DNA of 64,000 nt, taken from Siphonodentalium dalli. Its lineage: Eukaryota > Mollusca > Scaphopoda > Gadilida > Siphonodentaliidae. Shown here in pieces: positions 1 to 13,737 of the stretch; within the stretch, counting starts at the first letter, position 1; each line of letters begins with the position of its first letter. The notes beneath the pieces were generated by a model. It searched no databases, was not told the DNA's origin, and saw only the letters and a list, made by a program, of their open reading frames with translations. The stretch spans positions 142,925,954-142,989,953 of the forward strand of contig CP136064.1 in the NCBI GenBank assembly GCA_032622095.1, given 5' to 3'. The translations under genes were made by a program, and so were the position numbers.

Positions 1-3000
1 CAAAATTAGATATAAAATCCGAAAACCGCACCCTCTAGCCCATACGCTTGTCACAGTAGGTGGCCAAAGTGGCAACCATAGCCGTTTAGGTATTAATGAA
101 CCGATTTTGACCAAATAAACGGAGCCGTATGGTAGCCCACCCCAAAATTAGATTGAAAACCGAAAACCGCACCCCTCTAGTCCATACGGTTGCCACGATA
201 GGTGGCCTAAGTGGCAACCTATGCCGTTTTGGTATTTATGAACCGATTTTGAACAAATAAACGGTGCCGTAGGGTGGCCCACCCCAAAATAAGATTTAAA
301 AAACGAAAACCGCACCCCTCTAGCCCATACGGTTGCCACGGTAGGTGGCCAAAGTGGCAACCGTAGCCGTTTTGGTATTTATGAACCGATTTTGACCACA
401 TAAACGGTGCCGTAGGGTGGCCCACCCCAAAATTATATATAAAAACCGAAAACCGCACCCCTCTAGCCCATACGGTTGTCACAGTAGGTGGCCAAAGTGG
501 CAACCATAGCCGTTTAGGTATTTATGAACCGATTTTGACCAAATAAACGGTGCCGTATGGTAGCCCACCCCAAAATTATATATAAAAACCGAAAACCGCA
601 CCCCTCTATACGGTTGCCTCGGAAGGTTGCCAAAGTGGCAACCATAGCCGTTTTGGTATTTATGAACCGATTTTGTCCAAATAAACGGTGCGGTATGGTG
701 GCCACCCCAAAATTAGATATACAATCTGAAAACCGCACCCTCTAGCCCATACGCTTGTCACAGTAGGTGGCCAAAGTGGCAACCATAGTCGTTTAGGTAT
801 TAATGAACCGATTTTGACCAAATAAACGGTGCCGTATGGTAGCCCACCCCAAAATTAGATATGAAAACCGAAAACCGCACACCTCTAGTACATACGGTTG
901 CCACGGTAGGTGGCCAATGTGGCAACCAATGCCGTTTTGGTATTTATGAACCGATTTTGACCAAATAAACGGTGCCGTAGGGTGGCCCACCCCAAAATAA
1001 GATATAAAAACCGAAAACCGCACCCCTCTAGCACATACGGTTGCCACGGTAGGTGGCCAAAGTGGCAACCATAGTCGTTTTGGTATTTATGAACCGATTT
1101 TGACAAAATAAACGGTGCGGTAGGGTGGCCCACCCCAAAATTAGATATAAATACACAAAAGCGCACCCTCTAGCGCATACGGTTATCACAGTAGGTGGCC
1201 AAAGTGGCAACCATAGCCGTTTAGGCATTTATGAACCGATTTTGACCAAATAAACGGTGCCGTATGGTAGCCCACCCCAAAATTAGATTGAAAACCGAAA
1301 ACCGCACCCCTCTAGTCCATACGGTTGCCACGGTAGGTGGCCAAATGGCAACCTATGCCGTTTTGGTATTTATGAACCGATTTTGACCAAATAAACTGTG
1401 CCGTATGGTAGCCCACCCCAAAATTAGATATAAAAACCGAAAACCGCACCCCTCTAGCCCATACGGTTGCCACAGTAGGTGGCCAAAATGGCAACCATAG
1501 CCTTTTAGGTATTTATGAACCGATTGTGACCAAATAAACGGTGCCGTAGGGTGGCCCACACAAAACTAGATATAAAAACCGAAAAACGCACCCTCTAGCC
1601 CATACGGTTGCCACGGTAGGTGGCCAAAATGGCAACCATAGCCGTTTTGTTATTTATGAACCGATTTTGACCAAATAAACGGTGCCGTAGGGTGGCCCAC
1701 CCCAAAATTAGATATAATAACCGAAAACCGCACCCCTCTAGCCCATACGGTTGTCACAGTAGGTGGCCAAATTGGCAACCATAGTCGTTTTGGTATTTAT
1801 GAACCGATTTTGACAAAATAAACGGTGCGGTAGGGTGGCCCACCCCAAAATTAGATATAAATACCCAAAAGCGCACCCTCTAGCCCATATGGTTATCACA
1901 GTAGGTGGCCAAAGTGGCAACCATAGCCGTTTAGGCATTTATGAACCGATTTTGACCAAATAAACGGTGCCGTAGGGTGGCCCACCCCAAAATTAGATAT
2001 AAAATCCGAAAACCGCACCCTCTAGCCCATACGCTTGTCACAGTAGGTGGCCAAAATGGCAACCATAGCCGTTTTGTTATTTATGAACCGATTTTGACCA
2101 AATAAACGGTGCGGTAGGGTGGCCCGCCCCAAAATTATATATAAAAACCCAAAACCGCACCACTCTAGCTTACACGGTTGCCACAGTAGGTGGCCAAATT
2201 GGCAACCATGGCCGTTTTGGTATTTATGAACCGATTTTGTCCAAATAAACGATGCGGTAGGGTGGCCCACCCCAAAATTAGATATAAAATCCGAAAACCG
2301 CACCCTCTAGCCCATACGCTTGTCACAGTAGGTGGCCAAAGTGGCAACCATAGCCGTTTAGGTATTAATGAACCGATTTTGACCAAATAAACGGAGCCGT
2401 ATGGTAGCCCACCCCAAAATTAGATTGAAAACCGAAAACCGCACCCCTCTAGTCCATACGGTTGCCACGATAGGTGGCCAAAGTGGCAACCTATGCCGTT
2501 TTGGTATTTATGAACCGATTTTGAACAAATAAACGGTGCCGTAGGGTGGCCCACCCCAAAATAAGATTTAAAAAACGAAAACCGCACCCCTCTAGCCCAT
2601 ACGGTTGCCACGGTAGGTGGCCAAAGTGGCAACCGTAGCCGTTTTGGTATTTATGAACCGATTTTGACCACATAAACGGTGCCGTAGGGTGGCCCACCCC
2701 AAAATTATATATAAAAACCGAAAACCGCACCCCTCTAGCCCATACGGTTGTCACAGTAGGTGGCCAAAGTGGCAACCATAGCCGTTTAGGTATTTATGAA
2801 CCGATTTTGACCAAATAAACGGTGCCGTATGGTAGCCCACCCCAAAATTATATATAAAAACCAAAAACCGCACCCCTCTAGCCCATACGGTTGCCTCGGA
2901 AGGTTGCCAAAGTGGCAACCATAGCCGTTTTGGTATTTATGAACCGATTTTGTCCAAATAAACGGTGCGGTATGGTGGCCACCCCAAAATTAGATATACA

Positions 3001-3750
3001 ATCTGAAAACCGCACCCTCTAGCCCATACGCTTGTCACAGTAGGTGGCCAAAGTGGCAACCATAGTCGTTTAGGTATTAATGAACCGATTTTGACCAAAT
3101 AAACGGTGCCGTATGGTAGCCCACCCCAAAATTAGATATGAAAACCGAAAACCGCACACATCTAGTACATACGGTTGCCACGGTAGGTGGCCAATGTGGC
3201 AACCAATGCCGTTTTGGTATTTATGAACCGATTTTGACCAAATAAACGGTGCCGTAGGGTGGCCCACCCCAAAATAAGATATAAAAACCGAAAACCGCAC
3301 CCCTCTAGCACATACGGTTGCCACGGTAGGTGGCCAAAGTGGCAACCATAGTCGTTTTGGTATTTATGAACCGATTTTGACAAAATAAACGGTGCGGTAG
3401 GGTGGCCCACCCCCAAATTAGATATAAATACACAAAAGCGCACCCTCTAGCGCATACGGTTATCACAGTAGGTGGCCAAAGTGGCAACCATAGCCGTTTA
3501 GGCATTTATGAACCGATTTTGACCAAATAAACGGTGCCGTATGGTAGCCCACCCCAAAATTAGATTGAAAACCGAAAACCGCACCCCTCTAGTCCATACG
3601 GTTGCCACGGTAGGTGGCCAAATGGCAACCTATGCCGTTTTGGTATTTATGAACCGATTTTGACCAAATAAACTGTGCCGTATGGTAGCCCACCCCAAAA
3701 TTAGATATAAAAACCGAAAACCGCACCCCTCTAGCCCATACGGTTGCCAC
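1..3750. repeat. 16-monomer higher-order repeat (about 2272-2277 bp)
   Basis: Bases 1-1470 match bases 2273-3750 at an offset of 2272, rising to 2277-2278 after small indels. I see only about half a dozen differences over 1.48 kb, whereas adjacent monomers differ at many positions. 2272 is 16 x 142. Shortened or recombined restarts of the same order begin near 5547, 6958 and 9645. This is the pattern left by recent unequal crossing-over acting on multi-monomer blocks. Confidence 0.88.
328..365. repeat. Intramonomer hairpin of the satellite (example copy)
   Basis: TACGGTTGCCAC (328-339) and GTGGCAACCGTA (354-365) are exact reverse complements separated by 14 bases, a 12 bp stem. Most other monomers keep a 9 bp core stem, GGTTGCCAC with GTGGCAACC, at the same place in the unit. 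Confidence 0.85.
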
Positions 3751-6700
3751 AGTAGGTGGCCAAAATGGCAACCATAGCCGTTTTGTTATTTATGAACCGA
3801 TTTTGACCAAATAAACGGTGCGGTATGGTGGCCCGCCCCAAAATTATATATAAAAACCCAAAACCGCACCACTCTAGCTTACACGGTTGCCACAGTAGGT
3901 GGCCAAAGTGGCAACCATAGCCTTTTAGGTATTTATGAACCGATTGTGACCAAATAAACGTTGCCGTAGGGTGGCCCACACAAAACTAGATATAAAAACC
4001 GAAAAACGCACCCTCTAGCCCATACGGTTGCCACGGTAGGTGGACAAAATGGCAACCATAGCCGTTTTGTTATTTATGAACCGATTTTGACCAAATAAAC
4101 GGTGCCGTAGGGTGGCCCACCCCAAAATTAGATATAAAATCCGAAAACCGCACCCTCTAGCCCATACGCTTGTCACAGTAGGTGGCCAAAGTGGCAACCA
4201 TAGCCGTTTAGGTATTAATGAACCGATTTTGACCAAATAAACGGTGCCGTATGGTAGCCCACCCCAAAATTAGATATAATAACCGAAAACCGCACCCCTC
4301 TAGCCCATACGGTTGTCACAGTAGGTGGCCAAATTGGCAACCATAGCCGTTTTGGTATTTATGAACCGATTTTGTCCAAATAAACGATGCGGTAGGGTGG
4401 CCCACCCCAAAATTAGATATAAAATCCGAAAACCGCACCCTCTAGCACATACGCTTGTCACAGTAGGTGGCCAAAGTGCCAACCATAGCCGTTTAGGTAT
4501 TAATGAACCGATTTTGACCAAATAAACGGTGCCGTATGGTAGCCCACCCCAAAATTAGATTGAAAACCGAAAACCGCATCCCCTCTAGTCCATACGGTTG
4601 CCACGGTAGGTGGCCAAATGGCAACCTATGCCGTTTTGGTATTTATGAACCGATTTTGACCAAATAAACTGTGCCGTATGGTAGCCCACCCCAAAATTAG
4701 ATATGAAAACCGAAAACCGCACACCTCTAGTCCATACGGTTGCCACGGTAGGTGGCCAATGTGGCAACCAATGCCGTTTTGGTATTTATGAACCGATTTT
4801 GACCAAATAAACGGTGCCGTAGGGTGGCCCACCCCAAAATTAGATATAAAAACCGAAAACCGCACCCCTCTAGCCCATACGGTTGCCACAGTAGGTGGCC
4901 AAAATGGCAACCATAGCCGTTTTGTTATTTATGAACCGATTTTGACCAAATAAACGGTGCGGTATGGTGGCCTGCCCCAAAATTATATATAAAAACCCAA
5001 AACCGCACCACTCTAGCTTACACGGTTGCCACAGTAGGTGGCCAAAGTGGCAACCATAGCCTTTTAGGTATTTATGAACCGATTGTGACCAAATAAACGG
5101 TGCCGTAGGGTGGCCCACACAAAACTAGATATAAAAACCGAAAAAACGCACCCTCTAGCCCATACGGTTGCCACGGTAGGTGGGCCAAAATGGCAACCAT
5201 AGCCGTTTTGTTATTTATGAACCGATTTTGACCAAATAAACGGTTGCCGTAGGGTGGCCCACCCCAAAATTAGATAAAAATCCGAAAACCGCACCCTCTA
5301 GCCCATACGCTTGTCACAGTAGGTGGCCACAGTGGCAACCATAGCCGTTTAGGTATTAATGAACGATTTTGACCAAATAAACGGTGCCGTATGGTAGCCC
5401 ACCCCAAAATTAGATATAATAACCGAAAACCGCACCCCTCTAGCCATACGGTTGTCACAGTAGGTGGCCAAATTGGCAACCATAGCCGTTTTGGTATTTA
5501 TGAACCGATTTTGTCCAAATAAACGATGCGGTAGGGTGGCCCACCCCAAAATTAGATATAAAATCCGAAAACCGCACCCTCTAGCCCATACGCTTGTCAC
5601 AGTAGGTGGCCAAAGTGGCAACCATAGCCGTTTAGGTATTAATGAACCGATTTTGACCAAATAAACGGAGCCGTATGGTAGCCCACCCCAAAATTAGATT
5701 GAAAACCGAAAACCGCACCCCTCTAGTCCATACGGTTGCCACGATAGGTGGCCAAAGTGGCAACCGTAGCCGTTTTGGTATTTATGAACCGATTTTGACC
5801 ACATAAACGGTGCCGTAGGGTGGCCCACCCCAAAATTATATATAAAAACCGAAAACCGCACCCCTCTAGCCCATACGGTTGTCACAGTAGGTGGCCAAAG
5901 TGGCAACCATAGCCGTTTTGGTATTTATGAACCGATTTTGTCCAAATAAACGGTGCGGTATGGTGGCCACCCCAAAATTAGATATATAATCTGAAAACCG
6001 CACCCTCTAGCCCATACGCTTGTCACAGTAGGTGGCAACCATAGTCGTTTAGGTATTAATGAACCGATTTTGACCAAATAAACGGTGCCGTATGGTAGCC
6101 CACCCCAAAATTAGATATGAAAACCGAAAACCGCACACCTCTAGTACATACGGTTGCCACGGTAGGTGGCCAATGTGGCAACCAATGCCGTTTTGGTATT
6201 TATGAACCGATTTTGACCAAATAAACGGTGCCGTAGGGTGGCCCACCCCAAAATAAGATATAAAAACCGAAAACCGCACCCCTCTAGCATATACGGTTGC
6301 CACGGTAGGTGGCCAAAGTGGCAACCATAGTCGTTTTGTATTTATGAACCGATTTTGACAAAATAAACGGTGCGGTAGGGTGGCCCACCCCAAAATTAGA
6401 TATAAATACCCAAAAGAGCACCCTCTAGCGCATACGGTTATCACAGTAGGTGGCCAAAGTGGCAACCATAGCCGTTTAGGCATTTATGAACCGATTTTGA
6501 CCAAATAAACGGTGCGGTAGGGTGGCCCGCCCCAAAATTAGATATCAAAACCGAAAACCGCACCCCTCTAGCCCATACGGTTGCCACAGTAGGTGGCCAA
6601 AATGGCGACCATAGCCGTTTTGTTATTTATGAACCGATTTTGACCAAATAAACGGTGCGGTATGGTGGCCCGCCCCAAAATTATATATAAAAACCCAAAA

Positions 6701-7189
6701 CCGCACCACTCTAGCTTACACGGTTGCCACAGTAGGTGGCCAAAGTGGCAACCATAGCCTTTTAGGTATTTATGAACCGATTGTGACCAAATAAACGGTG
6801 CCGTAGGGTGGCCCACACAAAACTAGATATAAAAACCGAAAAACGCACCCTCTAGCCCATACGGTTGCCACGGTAGGTGGCCAAAATGGCAACCATAGCC
6901 GTTTTGTTATTTATGAACCGATTTTGTCCAAATAAACGATGCGGTAGGGTGACCCACCCCAAAATTAGATATAAAATCCGAAAACCGCACCCTCTAGCCC
7001 ATACGCTTGTCACAGAAGATGGCCAAAGTGGCAACCATAGCCGTTTAGGTATTAATGAACCGATTTTGACCAAATAAACGGAGCCGTATGGTAGCCCACC
7101 CCAAAATTAGATTGAAAACCGAAAACCGCACCCCTCTAGTCCATACGGTTGCCACGGTAGGTGGCCAAAGTGGCAACCATAGCCGTTTT

Positions 7190-7790
7190 CCCCGTCCCAT
7201 TGTGACATGTTAAACAGCCAGTGTAGGGGTCTATCTTAGCTGTTCTGCGGTTTCTAATATCGTCCCATCCTATCTAATACCGTCCCATCCCGTTCTGCAA
7301 TTTCCAAAGGTTCCGTCCCATCGACATAAAAAGTTGTTTTAATCTTGATTATGGTCATTAAAATGCTACAGTGATGTCGAAAAGATGTTAATCTAACATT
7401 TTATGCAAAAATATCACCGTGGGACGGGAAAATGTGAATGCATGGGGTGATTTGGTGTTTGTTTACATTTTCGTTCTGCAATTTCGCTTCAGTCCCCATC
7501 GACGAAAAAAGTTGTTTTCATCTTGATTATGGAAAATGTGAATGCATGGGGTGATTTGGTGTTTGTTTACATTTTCGTTCTGCAATTTCGCTTCCGTCCC
7601 ATCGACGAAAAAAGTTGTTTTCATCTTGATTATCACCAATAAAATGCTTGCAATGATGACCATATAGAGCCATTTTGGTGCTGCTACATGCTGTATTATT
7701 GATAAATCCCAGAACAACCTTTGGAAACAACAAAATCATTCAATGCATTTACAGTTCCCCGTCCCATTGTGACATGGTTAAATAGATATA
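7190..7790. repeat. Dispersed ~565 bp unit interrupting the satellite
   Basis: The satellite stops after AGCCGTTTT and resumes near 7791 inside a different monomer phase. The insert begins and ends with the same ~20 bp, CCCCGTCCCATTGTGACATG (7190 and 7757). It is a circular permutation of the unit at 13868-14432, nearly identical to it. Inside is a ~99 bp direct duplication starting GGAAAATGTGAATGCATGG. Frames of 60-84 codons here show no protein character. Confidence 0.85.
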
Positions 7791-10700
7791 AAAGATATAA
7801 AAACCGAAAACCGCACCCCTCTAGTCCATACGGTTGCCACGGTAGGTGGCCAAAGTGGCAACCATAGCCGTTTAGGCATTTATGAACCGATTTTGACCAA
7901 ATAACCGGTGCGGTAGGGTGGCCCGCCCAAAATTAGATATAAAAACCGAAAACCGCACCCCTCTAGCCCATACGGTTGCCACAGTAGGTGGCCAAAATGG
8001 CAACCATAGCCGTTTTGTTATTTATGAACCGATTTTGACCAAATAAACGGTGCGGGTATGGTGGCCCGCCCCAAAATTATATATAAAAACCCAAAACCGC
8101 ACCACTCTAGCTTACACGGTTGCCACAGTAGGTGGCCAAAGTGGCAACCATAGCCTTTTAGGTATTTATGAACCGATTGTGACCAAATAAACGGTGCCGT
8201 AGGGTGGCCCACACAAAACTAGATATAAAAACCGAAAAAACGCACCCTCTAGCCCATACGGTTGCCACGGTAGGTGGCCAAAATGGCAACCATAGCCGTT
8301 TTGTTATTTATGAACCGATTTTGACCATATAAACGGTGCCGTAGGGTGGACCACCCCAAAATTAGATATAAAATCCGAAAAACCGCACCCTCTAGCCCAT
8401 ACGCTTGTCACAGTAGGTGGCCAAAGTGGCAACCATAGCCGTTTAGGTATTAATGAACCGATTTTGACCAAATAAACGGTGCCGTATGGTAGCCCACCCC
8501 AAAATTAGATATAATAACCGAAAACCGCACCCCTCTAGCCCATACGGTTGTCACAGTAGGTGGCCAAATTGGCAACCATAGCCGTTTTGGTATTTATGAA
8601 CCGATTTTGTCCAAATAAACGATGCGGTTAGGGTGGCCCACCCCAAAATTAGATATAAAATCCGAAAACCGCACCCTCTAGCCCATACGCTTGTCACAGT
8701 AGGTGGCCAAAGTGCCAACCATAGCCGTTTAGGTATTAATGAACCGATTTTGACCAAATAAACGGTGCCGTATGGTAGCCCACCCCAAAATTAGATTGAA
8801 AACCGAAAACGCACCCCTCTAGTCCATACGGTTGCCACGGTAGGTGGCCAAAGTGGCAACCTATGCCGTTTTGGTATTTATGAACCGATTTTGACCAAAT
8901 AAACTGTGCCGTATGGTAGCCCACCCCAAAATTAGATATGAAAACCGAAAACCGCACACCTCTAGTCCATACGGTTGCCACGGTAGGTGGCCAATGTGGC
9001 AACCAATGCCGTTTTGGTATTTATGAACCGATTTTGACCAAATAAACGGTGCCGTAGGGTGGCCCACCCCAAAATAAAATATATAAACCGAAAACCGCAC
9101 CCCTCTAGCACATACGGTTGCCACGGTAGGTGGCCAAAGTGGCAACCATAGCCGTTTTGGTATTTAAGAACCGATTTTGACAAAATAAACGGGTGCGGTA
9201 GGGTGGCCCCACCCCCAAATTAGATATACAAAACGAAAATCGCACCCCTCTAGCCCATACGGTTGCCACAGTAGGTGGCCAAAGTGGCAACCATAGCCGT
9301 TTTAGTATTTATGAACCGATTTTGACCAAATAAACGGAGCCGTAGGGTGGCCCACCCGAAAATTAGATATACAAACCGAAAACCACACCCCTCTAGCCCA
9401 TACAGTTGCCACAGTAGGTGGCCAAAGTGGCAACCATAGCCGTTTTGGTATTTATGAACCGATTTTGACCAAATAAACGGTGCCGTAGGGTGGCCCACCC
9501 CAAAATTAGATATAAAAACCGAAACCGCACCCTCTAGCCCCATACGGTTGCCTCGGAAGGTGGCCAAATTGGCAACCATGGCCGTTTTGGTATTTATGAA
9601 CCGATTTTGTCCAATTAAACGATGCGGTAGGGTGACCCACCCCAAAATTAGATATAAAATCCGAAAACCGCACCCTCTAGCCCATACGCTTGTCACAGAA
9701 GGTGGCCCAAAGTGGCAACCATAGCCGTTTAGGTATTAATGAACCGATTTTGACCAAATAAACGGAGCCGTATGGTAGCCCACCCCAAAATTAGATTGAA
9801 AACCGAAAACCGCACCCCTCTAGTCCATACGGTTGCCACGGTAGGTGGCCAAAGTGGCAACCTATGCCGTTTTGGTATTATGAACCGATTTTGAACAAAT
9901 AAACGGTTGCCGTAGGGTGGCCCACCCCAAAATAAGATTTAAAAACCGAAACGGCACCCCTCTAGCCCATACGGTTGTCACAGTAGGTGACCAAAGTGGC
10001 AACCATAGCCGTTTTGGTATTTATGAACCGATTTTGACCAAATAAACGGTGCCGTATGGTGGCCCACCCCAAAATTAGATATAAAAACCGAAAACCGCAC
10101 CCCTCTAGCCCATACGGTTGTCACAGTAGGTGGCCAAAAGTGGCAACCATAGCCGTTTTAGGTATTTATGAACCGATTTTGACCAAATAAACGGTTGCCG
10201 TATGGTAGCCCACCCCAAAATTATATATAAAAACCGAAAACCGCACCCCTCTAGCCCATACGGTTGCCTCGGAAGGTTGCCAAAGTGGCAACCATAGCCG
10301 TTTTGGTATTTATGAACCGATTTTGTCAAAATAAACGGTGCTGGTATGGTGGCCACCCCAAAATTAGATATAAAATCTGAAAACCGCACCCTCTAGCCCA
10401 TACGCTTGTCACAGTAGGTGGCCAAAGTGGCAACCATAGTCGTTTAGGTATTAATGAACCGATTTTGACCAAATAAACGGTGCCGTATGGTAGCCCACCC
10501 CAAAATTAGATATGAAAAACCAAAAACCGCACACCTCTAGTCCATACGGTTGCCACGGTAGGTGGCCAATGTGGCAACCAATGCCGTTTTTGGTATTTAT
10601 GAACCGATTTTGACCAAATAAACGGTGCCGTAGGGTGGCCCACCCCAAAATAAGATATAAAAACCAAAACCGCACCCCTCTAGCACATACGGTTGCCACG

Positions 10701-13128
10701 GTAGGTGGCCAAAGTGGCAACCATAGTCGTTTTGGTATTTATGAACCGATTTTGACCAAATAAACGGTGCGGTAGGGTGGCCCCGCCCCAAAATTAGATA
10801 TAAAAACCGAAAACCGCACCCTCTAGCCCATACGGTTGTCACAGTAGGTGGCCAAAGTGGCAACCATAGCCGTTCAGGTATTTATAAACCGATTTTTACC
10901 AAATAAACGGTGCCGTATGGTAGCCCAGCCCAAATTTAGATATAAAAACCGAAAACCGCACCCCTCTAGCCCATACGGTTGCCTCGGAAGGTTGCCAATG
11001 TGGCAACCATAGCCGTTTTGGTATTTATGAACCGATTTTGTCCAAATAAACGGTGCGGTATGGTGGCCCACCCCAAAATTAGATATAAAATCCGAAAACC
11101 GCACCCTCTAGCCCATACGCTTGTCACAGTAGGTGGCCAAAGTGGCAACCATAGTCGTTTAGGTATTAATGAACCGATTTTGACCAAATAAACGGCGCCG
11201 TATGGTAGCCCACCCCAAAATTAGATATGAAAACCGAAAACCCCACCCCTCTAGTACATACGGTTGCCACGGTAGGTGGCCAATGTGGCAACCAATGCCG
11301 TTTTTTGTATTTATGAACCGATTTTGACCAAATAAACGGTGCCGTAGGGTGGCCCACCCCAAAAAAAGATATAAAAACCGAAATCCGCACCCCCTCTAGC
11401 ACATACGGTTGCCACGGTAGGTGGCCAAAGTTGCAACCATAGCCGTTTAGGCATTTATGAACCGATTTTGACCAAATAAACGGTGCGGTAGGGTGGCCCA
11501 CCCCAAAATTAGATATAAAAAACGAAAATCGCACCCCTCTAGCCCATACGGTTGCCACAGTAGGTGGCCAAAGTGGCAACCATAGCCGTTTTGGTATTTA
11601 TGAACCGATTTTGACCAAATAAACGGTTGCCGTAGGGTGGCCCCACCCCAAAATTAGATATAAAAACCCAAAACCGCACCACTCTAGCTTACACGGTTGC
11701 CACAGTAGGTGACCAAAGTGGCAACCATAGCCGTTTAGGTATTTTTGAACCGATTGTGACCAAATAAACGGTGGCCGTAGGGTGGCCCACACAAAACTAG
11801 ATATAAAAACCGGAAAAACGCACCCCTCTAGCCCATACGGTTGCCACAGTAGGTGGCCAAAGTGGCAACCATAGCCGTTTTGGTATTTATGAACCGATTT
11901 TGACCAAATAAACGGAGCCGTAGGGTGGCCCACCCGAAAATTAGATATAAAAACCGAAAACCACACCCCTCTAGCCCATACGGTTGCCACAGTAGGTGGC
12001 CAAAATTGGCAACCATAGCCGTTTTGGTATTTATGAACCGATTTTGACCAAATAAACGGTGCCGTGGGGTGGCCCACCCCAAAACTAGAGTATAAAAACC
12101 CAAAACCGCACCCTCTAGCCCATATAGTTGCCACAGTAGGTGGCCAAAGTGGCAACCATAGCCATTTAGGTATTTATGAACCGATTTTGACCAAATAAAC
12201 GGTGCCGTATGGTGGCCCACAGCCAAATTTAGATATAAAAACCGCACCCCTCTAACACATACGGTTGCCACGGTAGGTGACCAAATTGGCAACCATAGCC
12301 GTTTAGGTATTTATGAACAGATTTTGACCAAATAAACGGTGCCCTAGGGTGGCCCACACAAAACTAGATATAAAAACCGAAAAACGCACCATCTAGCCCA
12401 TACGGTTGCCACGGTAGGTGGCCAAAGTGGCAACCATAGCCGTTTTGGTATTTATGAACCGATTTTGACAAAATAAACGTGTGCGGGTAGGGTGGCCCAC
12501 CTCAAAATTAGATATAAAAACCGAAAACCACACCCTCTAGCCCATACGGTTGCCACAGTAGGTGGCCAAAGTGGCAACCATAGCCGTTTTGGTATTTATG
12601 AACCGATTTTGACCAAATAAACGGTGCCGTAAGGGTGGCCCACCCCAAAATTAGATATAAAAACCCAAAACCGCACCCTCTAGCCCATACGGTTGCCACA
12701 GTAGGTGGCCAAAGTGGCAACCATAGCCATTTAGGAATTTATGAACCGATTTTGACCAAATAAACGGTGCCGTGTGGTAGCCCACCCCAAAATTAGATTG
12801 AAAACCGAAAACCGCACCCTCTAGTCCATACGGTTGCCACGGTAGGTGGCCAAAGTGGCAACCAATGCCGTTTTGGTATTTATGAACCGATTTTGAACAA
12901 ATAAACGGTGCCGTAGGGTGGCCCACCCGAAAATAAGATATAAAAACCGAAAACCGCACCCCTCTAGCCCATACGGTTGCCACAGTAGGGTGGCCAAAGT
13001 GGCAACCATAGCCGTTTTGGTATTTATGAACCGATTTTGACAAATAAACGGTGCCGTATGGTGGCCCACCCAAAATAAGATGTAAAAACCGAAAACCGCA
13101 CCCCTCTAGCCCATACGGTTGCCACGGT
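7791..13128. repeat. 142-143 bp satellite array, right block
   Basis: Same satellite as the left block, in the same orientation, continuing to GGTTGCCACGGT where homology stops abruptly in mid-monomer. Monomers here carry many more isolated one-base insertions and deletions than those before about 5 kb (for example GCGGGTATGG near 8054 and CGGTTAGGG near 8626). Together the two blocks hold roughly 88 monomers. Confidence 0.95.
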
Positions 13129-13737
13129 CAGTGTTCACACTGTCGGTAGCCAAATTAGCCAATGGCTAATCTTTTTCGAATTTGGCTAATAAAAAATTTG
13201 GCTAAACTTTTTTTTTACCCCAAATGGAGACTGAAAGCATGGAGTCAGAAAGCTAATTCATAAAGCGCTCAATAGATCGACATTCAAGACGATGTTTGGT
13301 GACGAAACTATTTCATTAATTTCGTTCTTATGAAATATCGTTCCGTAACAGCAAAAGGTAAGCTCTAACATTTAGTGTACAATCCGATCGCGGACAATAC
13401 AAAGGGAAACCCGATCGACAACTCTATCAACCAAGCGATCGCACCGATTGTGTTTCCTAATTTCAAGGGTGTAGGTTTACAAACACAATTTATAGGGAAC
13501 TTGGACTTGTTTCATTGGATTTATTTTTATTGTGAGTTTGTTATATCTCATCATCGTCGCCACTTTGATGTTTGTTTAATTGAATCGGGCTGCCATTTCA
13601 TGCAACACACATAATCAATACACGTGGTTCCAAATATCGATTTTTATTCAATCGGAAGTACAAAACAGAACACCACGTTAAAACGCGGAATCTAAAAGTC
13701 ATTCCTGAAACGGACCGACATACACCACAGGCAAAAC
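13129..13737. other. Satellite-flanking unique sequence
   Basis: No repeat or gene recognised. Near the array edge the motif TAGCCAA/TTGGCTA recurs (13146-13206), with a short palindrome ATTAGCC-AAT-GGCTAAT. A 79-codon frame at 13375-13614 has no motif, no splice context I trust and low-complexity composition; I do not call it a gene. Confidence 0.5.

Larger units (their letters stand above)
1..7189. repeat. 142-143 bp satellite array, left block
   Basis: Continuous head-to-tail monomers of 142-143 bp; the landmark GAACCGATTTTGACCAAATA recurs about every 142 bp. Monomers fall into several subfamilies, for example TTTAGGTATTAATGAACC against TTTTGGTATTTATGAACC, and CCATACGCTTGTCACAG against CCATACGGTTGCCACGG. 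The array runs off the left edge of the window. Because 142 is not a multiple of three, the many 60-148 codon open frames here are satellite translations without start context or unique sequence and I do not call them genes. A centromeric, pericentromeric or heterochromatic location is inference. Confidence 0.97.

Noticed and set aside
148-13073. Dozens of 60-185 codon open frames across the satellite, mostly on the minus strand
   Set aside because: They are translations of the monomer with the same peptide words permuted; frame continuity follows from few stop codons in the repeat, and there is no unique sequence.
1-13128. CENP-B box or other known centromere motif in the satellite
   Set aside because: I looked for the TTCG....A..CGGG pattern and did not find it in the monomer.
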